Shown: piece by piece, positions 1-7,112 of the stretch
Layout of the letters: each line of letters starts with the position of its first letter
Numbering within the stretch: position 1 is the first letter of the stretch
Source of the DNA: Egerieenecus sp048201975
GTDB lineage: Bacteria; Bacillota; Clostridia; Christensenellales; Aristaeellaceae
Direction: 5' to 3'
Length of the DNA: 18,669 nt
Assembly: GCA_048201975.1 (NCBI GenBank)
Contig: DBFBGQ010000033.1
Location: 1-18,669 of the forward strand
Notes under the pieces: model-generated
Databases searched by the model: none
What the model was told of the DNA's origin: nothing
The model's input: only the letters and a program-made list of their open reading frames with translations
Position numbers and translations under genes: made by a program

Positions 1-741
1 AACGTCCAGATCGCAGTCAACAGCGAATACATCACGGGTCTGGAGGTGTTCTCAGACCGCAGCGACGCAAAGACGTTCCGTCCCATGATGCGAAAACTGG
101 CAGAGAAGCATGGAAAGCGCTATGAAGAGACCGTCGCGGACGCGGGATATGAAAGTCAGGAAAACTACCTGTATCTGGAGCAGAATGGACAGGTTTGTTT
201 CATCAAGCCGGCCAACTACGACCAGAAGAAGACGAAGAAATTCAAGAGACAGATCGGCCGGATCGAAAACATGGCCTATTGTCATGACGAGGACTGTTTC
301 ATCTGTGCGCAGGGGCGAAAACTGAGGCTCAGGCGTGAAACGACGGAACAGCAAAATGGCCAATTTGTAACCGACGCATGGTACCGCTGCGAGGACTGCG
401 CCGGCTGTCCTTGCCGCGCGCAATGCTGCCGGGCAAAAGACCAAAACCAGCCCAAGGAAGTTGTTTTACAAAGAACCTTCTGGGAAAAGCGCGAACAGGC
501 TACACGCAATATATCATCCGAGCGCGGCATTCAACTGCGTGTGTGCCGCTCTATTCAGGTGGAAGGCGCGTTTGCGCTGCTGAAGAACGATTTTGGGTTT
601 CGGCGCTTTCTCACCAGAGGCAAAGGCAATATTCGTACGGAGCTGTTTTTCCTGGCCCTGGCGTTTGACCTGAAAAAGCTATGGATGAAGCGGGAACTCA
701 ACCGGCTCAAAACGCGTGTGTCTCTCAAACTGGTTTCGTAG
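1..741 (+). CDS. IS1182-family transposase, C-terminal part (5' end off window)
   Basis: The frame is open from base 1 (NVQIAVNSEYITGLEV...), so the gene starts upstream of the window; the GTG at 46 is only an internal codon. About 246 residues are present. They match the catalytic C-terminal half of IS1182/DDE_Tnp_1 transposases: the NVQIAV block, the second acidic site in VADAGYES (around residue 50), a cysteine cluster (CEDCAGCPCRAQC, about residues 130-145) typical of the family, and the third acidic site in the Q-V-E-G-A-F-x-L-L-K motif followed by FGFRRFLTRG near the end. The first catalytic Asp would lie upstream. The enzyme cuts and moves the IS. The visible part has no frameshift, so the copy could be intact. 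Confidence 0.88.
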   Translation, partial: NVQIAVNSEYITGLEVFSDRSDAKTFRPMMRKLAEKHGKRYEETVADAGYESQENYLYLEQNGQVCFIKPANYDQKKTKKFKRQIGRIENMAYCHDEDCFICAQGRKLRLRRETTEQQNGQFVTDAWYRCEDCAGCPCRAQCCRAKDQNQPKEVVLQRTFWEKREQATRNISSERGIQLRVCRSIQVEGAFALLKNDFGFRRFLTRGKGNIRTELFFLALAFDLKKLWMKRELNRLKTRVSLKLVS

Positions 742-876
742 TTCACGCAAAAATTGAAAAGCTATCCACATGCGGGTCTGCTTTTCGACAGCCCTGGTTT
801 CTTATGCCTCTTTTCGCTTTAGCCGGTTGCTTTTTGACGCTATGCAGCCGTTTTTCTCTTGATTTGTTCGCAAAAT

Positions 877-912
877 GGGCGTGCCGCAGAAGTTGCTTTC
901 TGCAACACGCCC
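877..912. repeat. Perfect hairpin at the probable right end of the IS
   Basis: Arms GGGCGTG (877-883) and CACGCCC (906-912) enclose a second pair, GCAGAA (886-891) and TTCTGC (898-903), separated by a 2x2 mismatch (CC/AA), with a six-base loop. This gives a 7+6 bp stem. It ends exactly where recombinase homology begins, so it is probably part of the IS terminus or an IS-borne transcription barrier. It has no U-tract after it, so it is not a standard intrinsic terminator. Confidence 0.6.
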
Positions 913-2205
913 GTAGACAGCGACAAAGGGGACAATGATTTCACCCCTTTCCGCAATCTGTTCAACGACTTCTACGCACGCGATACCAGCAAGAAAATCC
1001 GGGCTGTTATGCGGGCCAAAGGAAACGCCGGGGAACACCTCTGCACCAATCCGCCCTACGGGTATCAGAAAGACCCGGCAGACAAAAAGAGATGGATCAT
1101 GGACGAGGAAGCCGCCGAGATCGTCAAACGGATTTTCGACCTTTGCATTGCGGGGAAAGGCCCCATGCAGATTGCCAAGCTGTTGACTGCCCAACACGTC
1201 CTGACGGTTAAAGCTCACTACGCGCAACGGGACGGAAAGCCGCTGCCGGAGAATCCATATCAGTGGAGCCCTAAATCTGTGGCGGGAATCTTGGAGCGTC
1301 CAGAGTACACCGGCTGCACGGTGAATTTCAAGACCTATTCCAAATCCCACAAGCTGAAAAAGCGGCTGCATAACGCCCCGGAGAACCAGCGGATTTTCCC
1401 CAATACCCAGCCCGCCATTATCGACGAACAAGTTTTTGCGCGAGTACAGGAGTTGCGGGAGAACAAGCGCCGCCCCAGCAAGACGGGAAAGCAGGGATTA
1501 TTCTCTGGCCTGCTCTATTGTGCGGATTGCGGGGACAAGCTGTATTTCTGTACGACAAACAGCTTTTCGCCCAAGCAAGACCACTATGTTTGCTCCAACT
1601 ATAAGAGCAACACGGGAACTTGTTCTGCCCACTTTATCCGGGAAGAAACGCTGAAACTGTTTGTGTTGCAGCGGATTTTCGATGTGACGGCGCTGTTCTT
1701 TGATGATGCCATGGCATTTGAGGAAGCGGCGAGAAAGCAGCGTTTCCAAGAATCTGAAAAAGAGGCCAGGAAGCGCAAGCGTGAAATTGCCCAAGCGGAA
1801 AAGCGCATTGCCGAACTTGATCGGATTTTCAAGCGCATCTATGAGGACGACATCAGCGGGGCCATCAGCCACGAACGGTTCTTGAAACTCTCCGCTGACT
1901 ATGAGGCAGAACAAAAAGAACTGACGGAGCAGGTCAAGGCATGGCGGGACGCAGTAGAAACCTTTGAACAGGATCAAGCCGATTTTGCCAGCTTTGCGGC
2001 CATTGTGCGAAAATATGTGGGCATCCGGGAACTGACGCCCACCATCGTCAATGAGTTTGTAAAGAAGATCATCGTCCATGCGCCGGACAAGTCCAGCAGC
2101 CACCGCAGGCAGAAGATCGAACTGATCTGGAATTTTATTGGAGAAGTCAATCTGCCGGGCGACGATCAGACCGTGGAACGGCAAAGAAAAGGCAGGACGA
2201 CATGA
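913..2205 (+). pseudogene. Large serine recombinase, N-terminal catalytic domain missing
   Basis: Remaining about 430 residues of a transposon-type large serine recombinase (TndX/TnpX-like). Homology starts abruptly at VDSDKGDNDFTPFRN, the segment at the end of the resolvase catalytic domain. The N-terminal region with the nucleophilic serine is absent, so this protein cannot cut DNA. What remains is in order: recombinase DNA-binding domain (PPYGY...ILERPEYTG), a zinc ribbon (LYCADCGDK ... YVCSNYKSNTGTCSAH), a long charged coiled coil, and the C-terminal domain ending in KIELIWNFIGEV. The open frame continues back through the IS hairpin to a TTG at 859, but those residues are IS-derived. Truncation by the IS is the simplest explanation. 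Such enzymes normally sit at one end of conjugative or mobilisable transposons. Confidence 0.85.
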
Positions 2206-2293
2206 CCTTTCAGCCATGCCGCCCTGCGACAATTCAATTACTTCCTTATGAGTGGGCCCCTTTGGGACGGCGCTTGCAGGAAGAAAGGACGCA
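2206..2293. other. Gap holding the likely outer end of the recombinase-bearing transposon
   Basis: This 88-bp stretch separates the recombinase stop from the convergent aspA stop. I see no gene and no convincing terminator. Large serine recombinase genes of clostridial transposons normally lie very close to the element's end, so the transposon/chromosome junction is expected here. No repeat marks it, which fits serine recombinases that leave only a dinucleotide core. This is inference. Confidence 0.3.
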
Positions 2294-3679
2294 TCAGGCC
2301 TGGATGCTGGTCATGGCGTAGGGGTTCAGCAGCGCGTCCAGTTCGTGCTCGGGCAGCAAGCCGCTGCTGCATGCCAGCTCCCGCACGGTCTTTTTTGTGT
2401 GCAGCGCTTCCTTCGCCAGGGAGCAGGCCGCGTTGTAGCCGATGCGCGGACATAGCGCGGTGGCCAGCCCCACCGAGCGCTGTACCTCCTGGGCGCAGAT
2501 CTCCTCGTTGGCGCGAATCCCCCGGACACAGTGAATGGTAAGCGTATGCAATCCGCCGCGGAGCATGGTAATTCCGCTATAAAGGCTGTCGAAAATCACC
2601 GGCTCGAAGGCGTTGAGCTCCAACTGCCCGCCCTCCACGGCCAGCGTGACTGTCATATCGTACCCGATGAGCCGGAAGGCAATCTGGTTCACGACCTCGG
2701 GAATGACCGGATTGATCTTGCCGGGCATGATGGAGGAGCCGTTTTGCCGGGCGGGAAGGCTGATTTCCCCCAGTCCATCTCGAGGCCCTGAGGACATCAA
2801 TCTTAGATCGTTGCAAATTTTGGACAGGCTGGTGGCGCAGCCCTTGAGCGATGCGGAAAGGGCCAGGTAGCAGTCCGCGTTCTGCGTGGCATCCACCAGG
2901 TCCTGACTCTGCGCAAAGGGGATATCCGTAATTTCCGCCAAAATCCGCACCACCTGCTGAATGTAGGAGGCGGAAGCGTTGATGCCCGTGCCCACGGCGG
3001 TGCCGCCCAGGTTGAGCTGAAGCATTTCCCGCATTCCGCGGATTAGCCGGTCCCGCTCCCGGCGCATCACCGATGCGTAGGCGGAAAACTCCTGCCCCAG
3101 GCGGATGGGAACCGCGTCCTGAAGCTGCGTCCGGCCCATTTTGATCACGCTGTCAAAGGCCACGGCGCGCTCTTCCAGCGCCGCAATGAACGTGTCCAGC
3201 TCCTTCACCAGGCTGCGGCTGGCCAGGTACAGGGTCATTTTGACGCAGGTGGGGTAAATATCGTTGGTGGATTGACCGCAGTTGACATGGTCGTTGGGAT
3301 GCACCAGGGCGTAGTCGCCTTTGACGCCCCCCAGCAGTTCAATGGCGCGGTTGGCGATTACCTCGTTTGCGTTCATGTTGGTGGAGGTGCCTGCGCCGCC
3401 TTGAATGGGATCCACGATGAACTGCTCATGCAGCTTCCCGGCAATCAGCTCGTCGCAGGCCGCTTCAATGGCGGAAGCAATGCGCTCCGGCAATACGCCT
3501 GCCAGGCGGTTGGCACGGGCGCAGGCCTTCTTGATCCACGCCATGCTGACGATCATGGCGTCCGGCAGGCGCTGGTTTGTGATGGGGAAATTTTCAGCGG
3601 CTCGCAGCGAGTGTATGCCGTAATACGCATCCTGCTCAATATGCTTTTCTCCTACAAGGTCCCGCTCCGTTCTGTACAT
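2294..3679 (-). CDS. aspA: Aspartate ammonia-lyase (aspartase)
   Basis: 461-residue member of the aspartase/fumarase superfamily, normal full length. It converts L-aspartate to fumarate and ammonia in the cytoplasm, as a homotetramer in characterised relatives. Visible active-site blocks are GTSTNMNANE (97-106), HVNCGQSTND (131-140), GRTQLQDAVP (182-191) and the signature GSSIMPGKINP (314-324), with catalytic Ser315 and substrate-binding Lys321 and Asn323 by comparison with characterised aspartases. GRTQLQD, rather than the GRTHLQD of fumarases, favours aspartase. A Shine-Dalgarno AAGGAG lies 13 nt before the ATG, a little far; an ATG 8 nt upstream is out of frame. It is divergent from a LysR regulator that probably controls it. 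Fumarate produced could feed anaerobic respiration or biosynthesis. Confidence 0.93.
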   Translation of the reverse strand: MYRTERDLVGEKHIEQDAYYGIHSLRAAENFPITNQRLPDAMIVSMAWIKKACARANRLAGVLPERIASAIEAACDELIAGKLHEQFIVDPIQGGAGTSTNMNANEVIANRAIELLGGVKGDYALVHPNDHVNCGQSTNDIYPTCVKMTLYLASRSLVKELDTFIAALEERAVAFDSVIKMGRTQLQDAVPIRLGQEFSAYASVMRRERDRLIRGMREMLQLNLGGTAVGTGINASASYIQQVVRILAEITDIPFAQSQDLVDATQNADCYLALSASLKGCATSLSKICNDLRLMSSGPRDGLGEISLPARQNGSSIMPGKINPVIPEVVNQIAFRLIGYDMTVTLAVEGGQLELNAFEPVIFDSLYSGITMLRGGLHTLTIHCVRGIRANEEICAQEVQRSVGLATALCPRIGYNAACSLAKEALHTKKTVRELACSSGLLPEHELDALLNPYAMTSIQA

Positions 3680-3712
3680 GGCGGCATCCTGGCTCCTTCC
3701 TGTTATGTTGGG

Positions 3713-3741
3713 TTGCTTTTAGTATAGATGTCTGCTATACT
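3713..3741 (+). promoter_or_regulatory. LysR-gene promoter overlapping the aspA promoter
   Basis: On the plus strand, -35 TTGCTT (3713-3718) and -10 TATACT (3736-3741) are separated by 17 bp, predicting a start near 3748. The -10 box is the opposite arm of the palindrome that supplies the aspA -10 box. The two promoters therefore share DNA back to back and RNA polymerase should not occupy both at once. Confidence 0.65.
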
Positions 3742-3749
3742 ATTTTCAA
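3721..3749 (-). promoter_or_regulatory. aspA promoter
   Basis: On the minus strand, -35 TTGAAA (plus 3744-3749) and -10 TATACT (plus 3721-3726) are separated by 17 bp, predicting a start near 3714 and a leader of about 35 nt. The whole element is covered by the 3721-3741 palindrome, so a bound regulator would directly contact the promoter. Confidence 0.75.
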
Positions 3750-3789
3750 ATACCAATTTATCGAACAGTGTTATAGGTAAACGCCTATA
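3721..3789. promoter_or_regulatory. Two LysR-type operator dyads between aspA and the regulator
   Basis: Dyad 1 is AGTATAG-N7-CTATACT (3721-3741), whose core ATAG-N7-CTAT (3724-3738) fits the LysR-family T-N11-A pattern. Dyad 2 is TATAGG-N6-CCTATA (3772-3789), in the regulator's leader, with core ATAG-N8-CTAT. Their centres are about 50 bp apart, close to five helical turns. This is the usual layout of a recognition site plus an activation or autoregulation site. The repeats are seen; binding by the adjacent regulator is inferred. Confidence 0.65.
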
Positions 3790-3804
3790 CAAGAGGGAGA
3801 ACGC

Positions 3805-4758
3805 ATGCTGCTCCATGAGATGGTTTACGTCTACGAGGTCTACCGGCAGCGCAGCTTTACCCGAGCGGCGCAGGCGCTGTATATCTCTCAGCCCTCCCTC
3901 AGTCAAATGATTCGAAAGGCTGAGGGACGCCTGGGCACGCCCATTTTTGATCGAAGCACATCGCCGATTGGCTTGACGGAGGCGGGCAAAGCGTACATTC
4001 GCGCCGCGGAACAGCTGATGCAGATTGAGTCGGAGCTGCATCAATACCTGGAGGATGCAGAGCAGTGCCTTACGGGCGTGCTGACGCTGGGCGGAACGAC
4101 GCTGTTTACCTCCTACGTGCTGCCCCCGCTGCTCAGCGCATTTTCCGAACGGTATCCAGGGGTGGAGCTGCGCCTGCAGGAGGCGCACACGGCTCGCCTC
4201 CAGGCGCAACTGCAGGAAGGCACGCTGGACTTTGCCGTGGATAACAGCGCTTTGGACCCTGGGATGTACCAGGCGCACCTTTACAAACAGGAGCAGGTGA
4301 TCCTTGCTGTGCCTCGCGCATTTTCGGTAAACGGCGCGGCGGAACGCTACCGCCTTACGGCCCATACCCTGCAGGACGCGGCGGTTCCGCACGCGCCGCT
4401 GCAGCTGTTTCACGATACGCCATTTTTGCTGCTGAAGGAGGGCAATGATACCCGGCAGCGCGCAGAGCGCCTTTGCGCGCAGGCGGGTTTTGCGCCGAAG
4501 ATCCGCCTGCAGCTGGATCAGCAGCTGGCCGCCTATAACCTGGCAGGCTATGGACTGGGCGCGGCGTTTATCAGCGACACGCTGGTCTACACAGCGCCGC
4601 CGGATGAAAGGCTGTATTTTTATCGCTTGGACAGTCAGGATGTTGCGCGCAACATTTGCCTGTTTCACAAACGCACGCGGGTGCTCAGCGCGCCCATGCG
4701 TGCTTTTCTGCGTCTGCTGCCGGAGGCGAACAAGGACGCGCCGGTAGCGCTGCGCTGA
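3805..4758 (+). CDS. LysR-family transcriptional regulator
   Basis: 317 residues, typical LysR length. The N-terminal winged helix-turn-helix spans about residues 1-60 (SFTRAAQALYISQPSLSQMI, then LGTPIFDRS and LTEAGKAY). A linker helix follows, then the two-lobed effector-binding domain from about residue 90 (LTLGGTTLFTSYVLPPLLSAF) to the C terminus. The ATG at 3805 is preceded by GAGGGAG at good spacing, and the HTH starts at once, so this start is well supported. The gene is divergent from aspA and shares an operator region with it, so it most likely controls aspartase expression and its own. The effector cannot be read from the sequence; aspartate or a related dicarboxylate is a reasonable guess only. 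A small GAGGGC/GCCCTC palindrome with three T overlaps the stop codon and may be a weak terminator. Confidence 0.92.
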   Translation: MLLHEMVYVYEVYRQRSFTRAAQALYISQPSLSQMIRKAEGRLGTPIFDRSTSPIGLTEAGKAYIRAAEQLMQIESELHQYLEDAEQCLTGVLTLGGTTLFTSYVLPPLLSAFSERYPGVELRLQEAHTARLQAQLQEGTLDFAVDNSALDPGMYQAHLYKQEQVILAVPRAFSVNGAAERYRLTAHTLQDAAVPHAPLQLFHDTPFLLLKEGNDTRQRAERLCAQAGFAPKIRLQLDQQLAAYNLAGYGLGAAFISDTLVYTAPPDERLYFYRLDSQDVARNICLFHKRTRVLSAPMRAFLRLLPEANKDAPVALR

Positions 4759-4866
4759 GGGCCGCCCTCTTTGCGCTTGCGGCAACCTTTGCCATAACGC
4801 CCGCCCATGATAAATTTGCAGAATACCGGCAGGAAATATGAGAATCTTTCAACTTTCCGAACATCA

Positions 4867-4895
4867 TTGACCCAACGGGGGATGACCAGTATAAT
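4867..4895 (+). promoter_or_regulatory. Promoter of the dehydrogenase gene
   Basis: TTGACC (4867-4872), a 17-bp spacer and a perfect TATAAT (4890-4895). Predicted start is near 4902, giving a leader of about 70 nt before the ATG at 4972. This supports the start at 4972 over the in-frame ATG at 4807, which lies upstream of the promoter. Confidence 0.8.
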
Positions 4896-4971
4896 CATGT
4901 CAGCAAAAGGCGGATGCGGAAAGGTTCCTTGGCGCAGGCCAAGCAAAGCTGGGAAAGGAAGGAAACGGCGT

Positions 4972-6009
4972 ATGAGTACAATTGTGATTGTTGGTTCCGG
5001 GATGATGGGCTCTGCCTTGGCAGTGCCTTTGTGCGAGAACGGGCACACGGTGCGTCTGGTTGGCTCTCCGCTGGATGACGAAATTATTGCCCACGGACAA
5101 AAGACCAACGAACACCTGACATTGAAGCGCAGGATGCCGGAAGGGGTGCAGTGGTATGCTTTCCGCGATGTCAAACAAGCCATGGAGGGCGCGGAGCTGT
5201 ACATCAATGGGGTTAGCAGCTTTGGCCTGACATGGTTTCTCCAGGAAATGATTCCGCAGATTCCCGCGGAACTGCCTGTGCTTTCAGTCACCAAGGGAAT
5301 GGTAAACCTTCCGGACGGCACGTTGAAATCTTACCCGGAGCTGTTCGAGGAGAGCACGGACAAGGGAATTTCCTTCAATGCCATCGGAGGACCATGCACA
5401 AGCTATGAGTTGGCGGACAAAGATTTTACGGAGGTCACCTTCTGCGGGCGGAACATGCGCACATTGCGCTGGCTGAAATCCTTGTTTGAAACCAACTATT
5501 ATCATGTCAGCCTCTCCACGGATGTCCGCGGCGTGGAATGCGCTGTGGCCATGAAGAATGCCTATGCGCTGGGGGTGAGCCTGGCCATTGGCATGTCCTA
5601 CAAGCGGGAAGGCCGGGAAGTGGAGCATTACAATTCACAGGCGGCGCTGTTTGGCCAGTCGGTTACGGAAATGATCCGCCTGTTGGAGCTATGCGGCGGC
5701 CACCCTGGGAATGTTCGTTTGCTCTCGGGCGACCTGTATGTAACGGTGTTTGGCGGGCGCACCCGGAAGATCGGCACGCTGCTGGGAACGGGCATGCCTT
5801 TTCCGGAGGCCATGCGGGCGCTGTCCGGGGTAACGCTGGAATCCATTGTGATTGCCACCAGAACCGCGGAGGCGATCAGGACGCTGGCGGAGGCTGGAAA
5901 GGTGCGCCTGGAAGATTTCCCGTTGCTGATGCATGTGGACGAAATCATCAACCAAGGCAAACCGCTGAACATTCCATGGAACGCATTTGAAACCGAGCTG
6001 GAACTGTAA
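4972..6009 (+). CDS. NAD(P)-dependent glycerol-3-phosphate dehydrogenase-like protein
   Basis: 345 residues, about the length of GpsA. The N-terminal Rossmann fold begins directly after the start (IVIVGSGMMGSALA; GxGxxG at 8-13). Lysines at 108 (SVTKGM) and 195 (AVAMKNAYALG) correspond to catalytic/binding lysines of GpsA, and GDLYVT (253-258) to the conserved GDL block with Asp254. Canonical GpsA enzymes have Ser-Arg-Asn in the substrate loop; here the aligned residues are Gly262-Arg263-Thr264, so the Asn is lost. That leaves the fold secure but the substrate open: glycerol-3-phosphate/dihydroxyacetone phosphate or another polyol or sugar phosphate. AAGGAAGG precedes ATG 4972 and the promoter ends at 4895. 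The gene stands alone, convergent with the DeoR-type regulator, and is probably a function linked to the operon beyond it. Confidence 0.8.
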   Translation: MSTIVIVGSGMMGSALAVPLCENGHTVRLVGSPLDDEIIAHGQKTNEHLTLKRRMPEGVQWYAFRDVKQAMEGAELYINGVSSFGLTWFLQEMIPQIPAELPVLSVTKGMVNLPDGTLKSYPELFEESTDKGISFNAIGGPCTSYELADKDFTEVTFCGRNMRTLRWLKSLFETNYYHVSLSTDVRGVECAVAMKNAYALGVSLAIGMSYKREGREVEHYNSQAALFGQSVTEMIRLLELCGGHPGNVRLLSGDLYVTVFGGRTRKIGTLLGTGMPFPEAMRALSGVTLESIVIATRTAEAIRTLAEAGKVRLEDFPLLMHVDEIINQGKPLNIPWNAFETELEL

Positions 6010-6036
6010 ACTGCATAGAGACAGAGACGCAAAGAC

Positions 6037-6069
6037 AGCCGGGGCGGAGTGAATCTGCCCCGGCTTTTG
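6037..6069 (+). terminator. Intrinsic terminator after the dehydrogenase gene
   Basis: Perfect 9-bp stem AGCCGGGGC (6037-6045) / GCCCCGGCT (6057-6065) with an 11-nt loop, followed by TTTT. It lies 27 nt after the stop, between two convergent genes. The U-tract is on the plus side only, so it mainly serves the dehydrogenase gene. Confidence 0.8.
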
Positions 6070-6082
6070 GACGTGCAAAAGA

Positions 6083-6835
6083 TCAGGCGTTCTGGTCGTT
6101 GATATTGATAAAATCCGTATTCGGGATAAAAGAGATATCCGTGTTGGTAATGACGCCTGTGATGTCGGAGGTGTGGCACAGCGTGAAGGTGGACGATGTG
6201 CCGATTTTTTCGGCGTTGCACAGGAAATATTGCCGGCGTGCCTGGCGGATCATATATTGCCGGATCTGCACGCCAATATCGGACATCCCGGCGATGCGCC
6301 CGTCCGCGGTTAAGGATTGCGCGGAAAAAAATAGATAGTCCGCGTTCACGGTGCGGATCGTGTCCAGGGTCCAGGCGCTGCTGGTCATCAGGCTCTTAGT
6401 GTCGATCAGGCCGCCAATCAGAAACACTTTGATGTTGCGCTCATACAGGCAGATGGCGGTCTTGATGCAGTTGGTAAAGACGATGATGCCATGCTCCGGG
6501 TTGATATAGTCGGCGATATACATGGCGCTGGAGGAAGAATCCAGGAGGACGCTGGTGTTTGGGGAAATCATGCTGGCCGCGTAGCGGGCCAGGGCGCGCT
6601 TTGATTCCTTGGCCTGATGTTCGCGGAAGGCCAGGGGAAGCACCCGCGGTTTTTCCGTCAGGGGAATGATGCTTCCATGGAGCAGCTGAATCAGCCCTTT
6701 CTGCTCCAGCGCATGCAGATCCCGGCGGATGGTGGCGTCGCTGGCGTAGATCATGGAGCATAGCTCCTTCACCGAGGTGCATTTCTCTTGCTGAATCAGG
6801 TTCAAAATTTCTTCCTGGCGGCTTTCTATGTTCAT
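6083..6835 (-). CDS. DeoR/GlpR-family transcriptional regulator
   Basis: 250 residues, normal family length. Residues 1-57 form the DeoR winged helix-turn-helix (SRQEEILNLIQQEKC, then SDATIRRDLHALEQKGLI); the usual HGG at its end reads HGS. The C-terminal sensor domain (about 75-235) has the sugar-phosphate isomerase-like fold: VLLDSSSSAMYIA, VFTNCIKTA, VFLIGG, and CNAEKIG near the end. In most relatives the first motif is DSGTT and the last D-x-SKFG, so the ligand pocket has diverged. Such regulators usually repress and are released by a phosphorylated sugar or glycerol-3-phosphate. The gene is divergent from the transport operon and convergent with the dehydrogenase, so it probably controls both. 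It starts from ATG 6835 with its own strong promoter. Confidence 0.9.
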   Translation of the reverse strand: MNIESRQEEILNLIQQEKCTSVKELCSMIYASDATIRRDLHALEQKGLIQLLHGSIIPLTEKPRVLPLAFREHQAKESKRALARYAASMISPNTSVLLDSSSSAMYIADYINPEHGIIVFTNCIKTAICLYERNIKVFLIGGLIDTKSLMTSSAWTLDTIRTVNADYLFFSAQSLTADGRIAGMSDIGVQIRQYMIRQARRQYFLCNAEKIGTSSTFTLCHTSDITGVITNTDISFIPNTDFININDQNA

Positions 6836-6874
6836 AAACGTACCTCGCAGCTCGTGGAAAAATACGATAATATT

Positions 6875-6902
6875 AGTATAACAGCTTATGACCCGTTGTC
6901 AA
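6875..6902 (-). promoter_or_regulatory. Promoter of the DeoR-type regulator gene
   Basis: On the minus strand, a perfect TTGACA (plus 6897-6902) and TATACT (plus 6875-6880) with a 16-bp spacer. Predicted start is near 6868, about 33 nt before the ATG. A GATAA just downstream (6866-6870) resembles the TTTATC repeats in front of the transport operon and may serve autoregulation. Confidence 0.75.
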
Positions 6903-6919
6903 CACGCCACCGCGGCTTC

Positions 6920-6945
6920 AGCCTGGCGAAAGCGCGGGCTTTTTT
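6920..6945 (+). terminator. Orphan plus-strand terminator-like hairpin
   Basis: AGCCT-GCG pairs with CGC-GGGCT (one bulged G, one G-U pair, four-base loop), followed by six T. The shape is that of an intrinsic terminator for plus-strand transcription, yet no plus-strand gene lies just upstream. It could end an unseen short transcript or insulate the operon from read-through past 6009. I found no good plus-strand promoter feeding it. Confidence 0.5.
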
Positions 6946-7030
6946 CAGTCCGGCGGGGGTTCGCGATCAACCCTGCGACATAGCTACAGCATGAAGCGAT
7001 AGGTAAGTTTTGCAAATCCCGAATACAACT

Positions 7031-7077
7031 TTTATCAAATAAGCACCTTGAATTGTGCAAATTTATCAACATTTATC
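7031..7077 (+). promoter_or_regulatory. Phased TTTATC repeats upstream of the operon promoter
   Basis: TTTATC occurs at 7031-7036, 7062-7067 and 7072-7077, spaced 31 and 10 bp, so all three face the same side of the helix. GATAAA (inverse orientation) follows at 7128-7133, inside the leader. TGCAAAT is also repeated (7011-7017, 7056-7062) and GCAC-N8-GTGC forms a small dyad (7043-7058). These are candidate operators for the divergent DeoR-type regulator. The rest of the 318-bp gap 6836-7153 holds the regulator promoter, the orphan hairpin and the operon promoter; I see no gene in it. Confidence 0.5.
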
Positions 7078-7083
7078 CCGCTA

Positions 7084-7112
7084 TTGACGTCAACTTTGAA
7101 AAGATGTACACT
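7084..7112 (+). promoter_or_regulatory. Promoter of the transport/catabolic operon
   Basis: TTGACG (7084-7089), a 17-bp spacer and TACACT (7107-7112). Predicted start is near 7119. The short leader carries AAGGAGG (7140-7146) in front of ATG 7154. It lies immediately downstream of the TTTATC repeats. Confidence 0.7.

Larger units (their letters stand above)
1..912 (+). mobile_element. IS1182-family insertion sequence, right-hand part
   Basis: The 3' portion of an insertion sequence whose left end lies outside the window. It holds the C-terminal part of an IS1182-type DDE transposase (stop at 741) followed by about 170 bp with no convincing gene, ending in a perfect two-part hairpin at 877-912. 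Immediately after 912 the reading frame becomes recognisable serine recombinase sequence, which is why I place the right boundary at 912/913. The target-site duplication and left terminal repeat cannot be checked because they are off-window. The family is seen from the transposase; the exact boundary is inferred. Confidence 0.7.

Noticed and set aside
742..876. A short plus-strand frame (681-938) bridging the transposase end and the IS terminus
   Set aside because: It overlaps the transposase, has no ribosome binding site and no similarity that I recognise.
3703..4785. A 360-codon minus-strand open frame over the LysR gene
   Set aside because: It covers the LysR gene and the divergent operator region entirely in antisense, with a low-complexity Arg/Gln-rich translation.
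4807..4971. Longer start (ATG 4807) for the dehydrogenase
   Set aside because: It lies upstream of a TTGACC-17-TATAAT promoter and lacks a ribosome binding site. The Rossmann motif begins right after ATG 4972.
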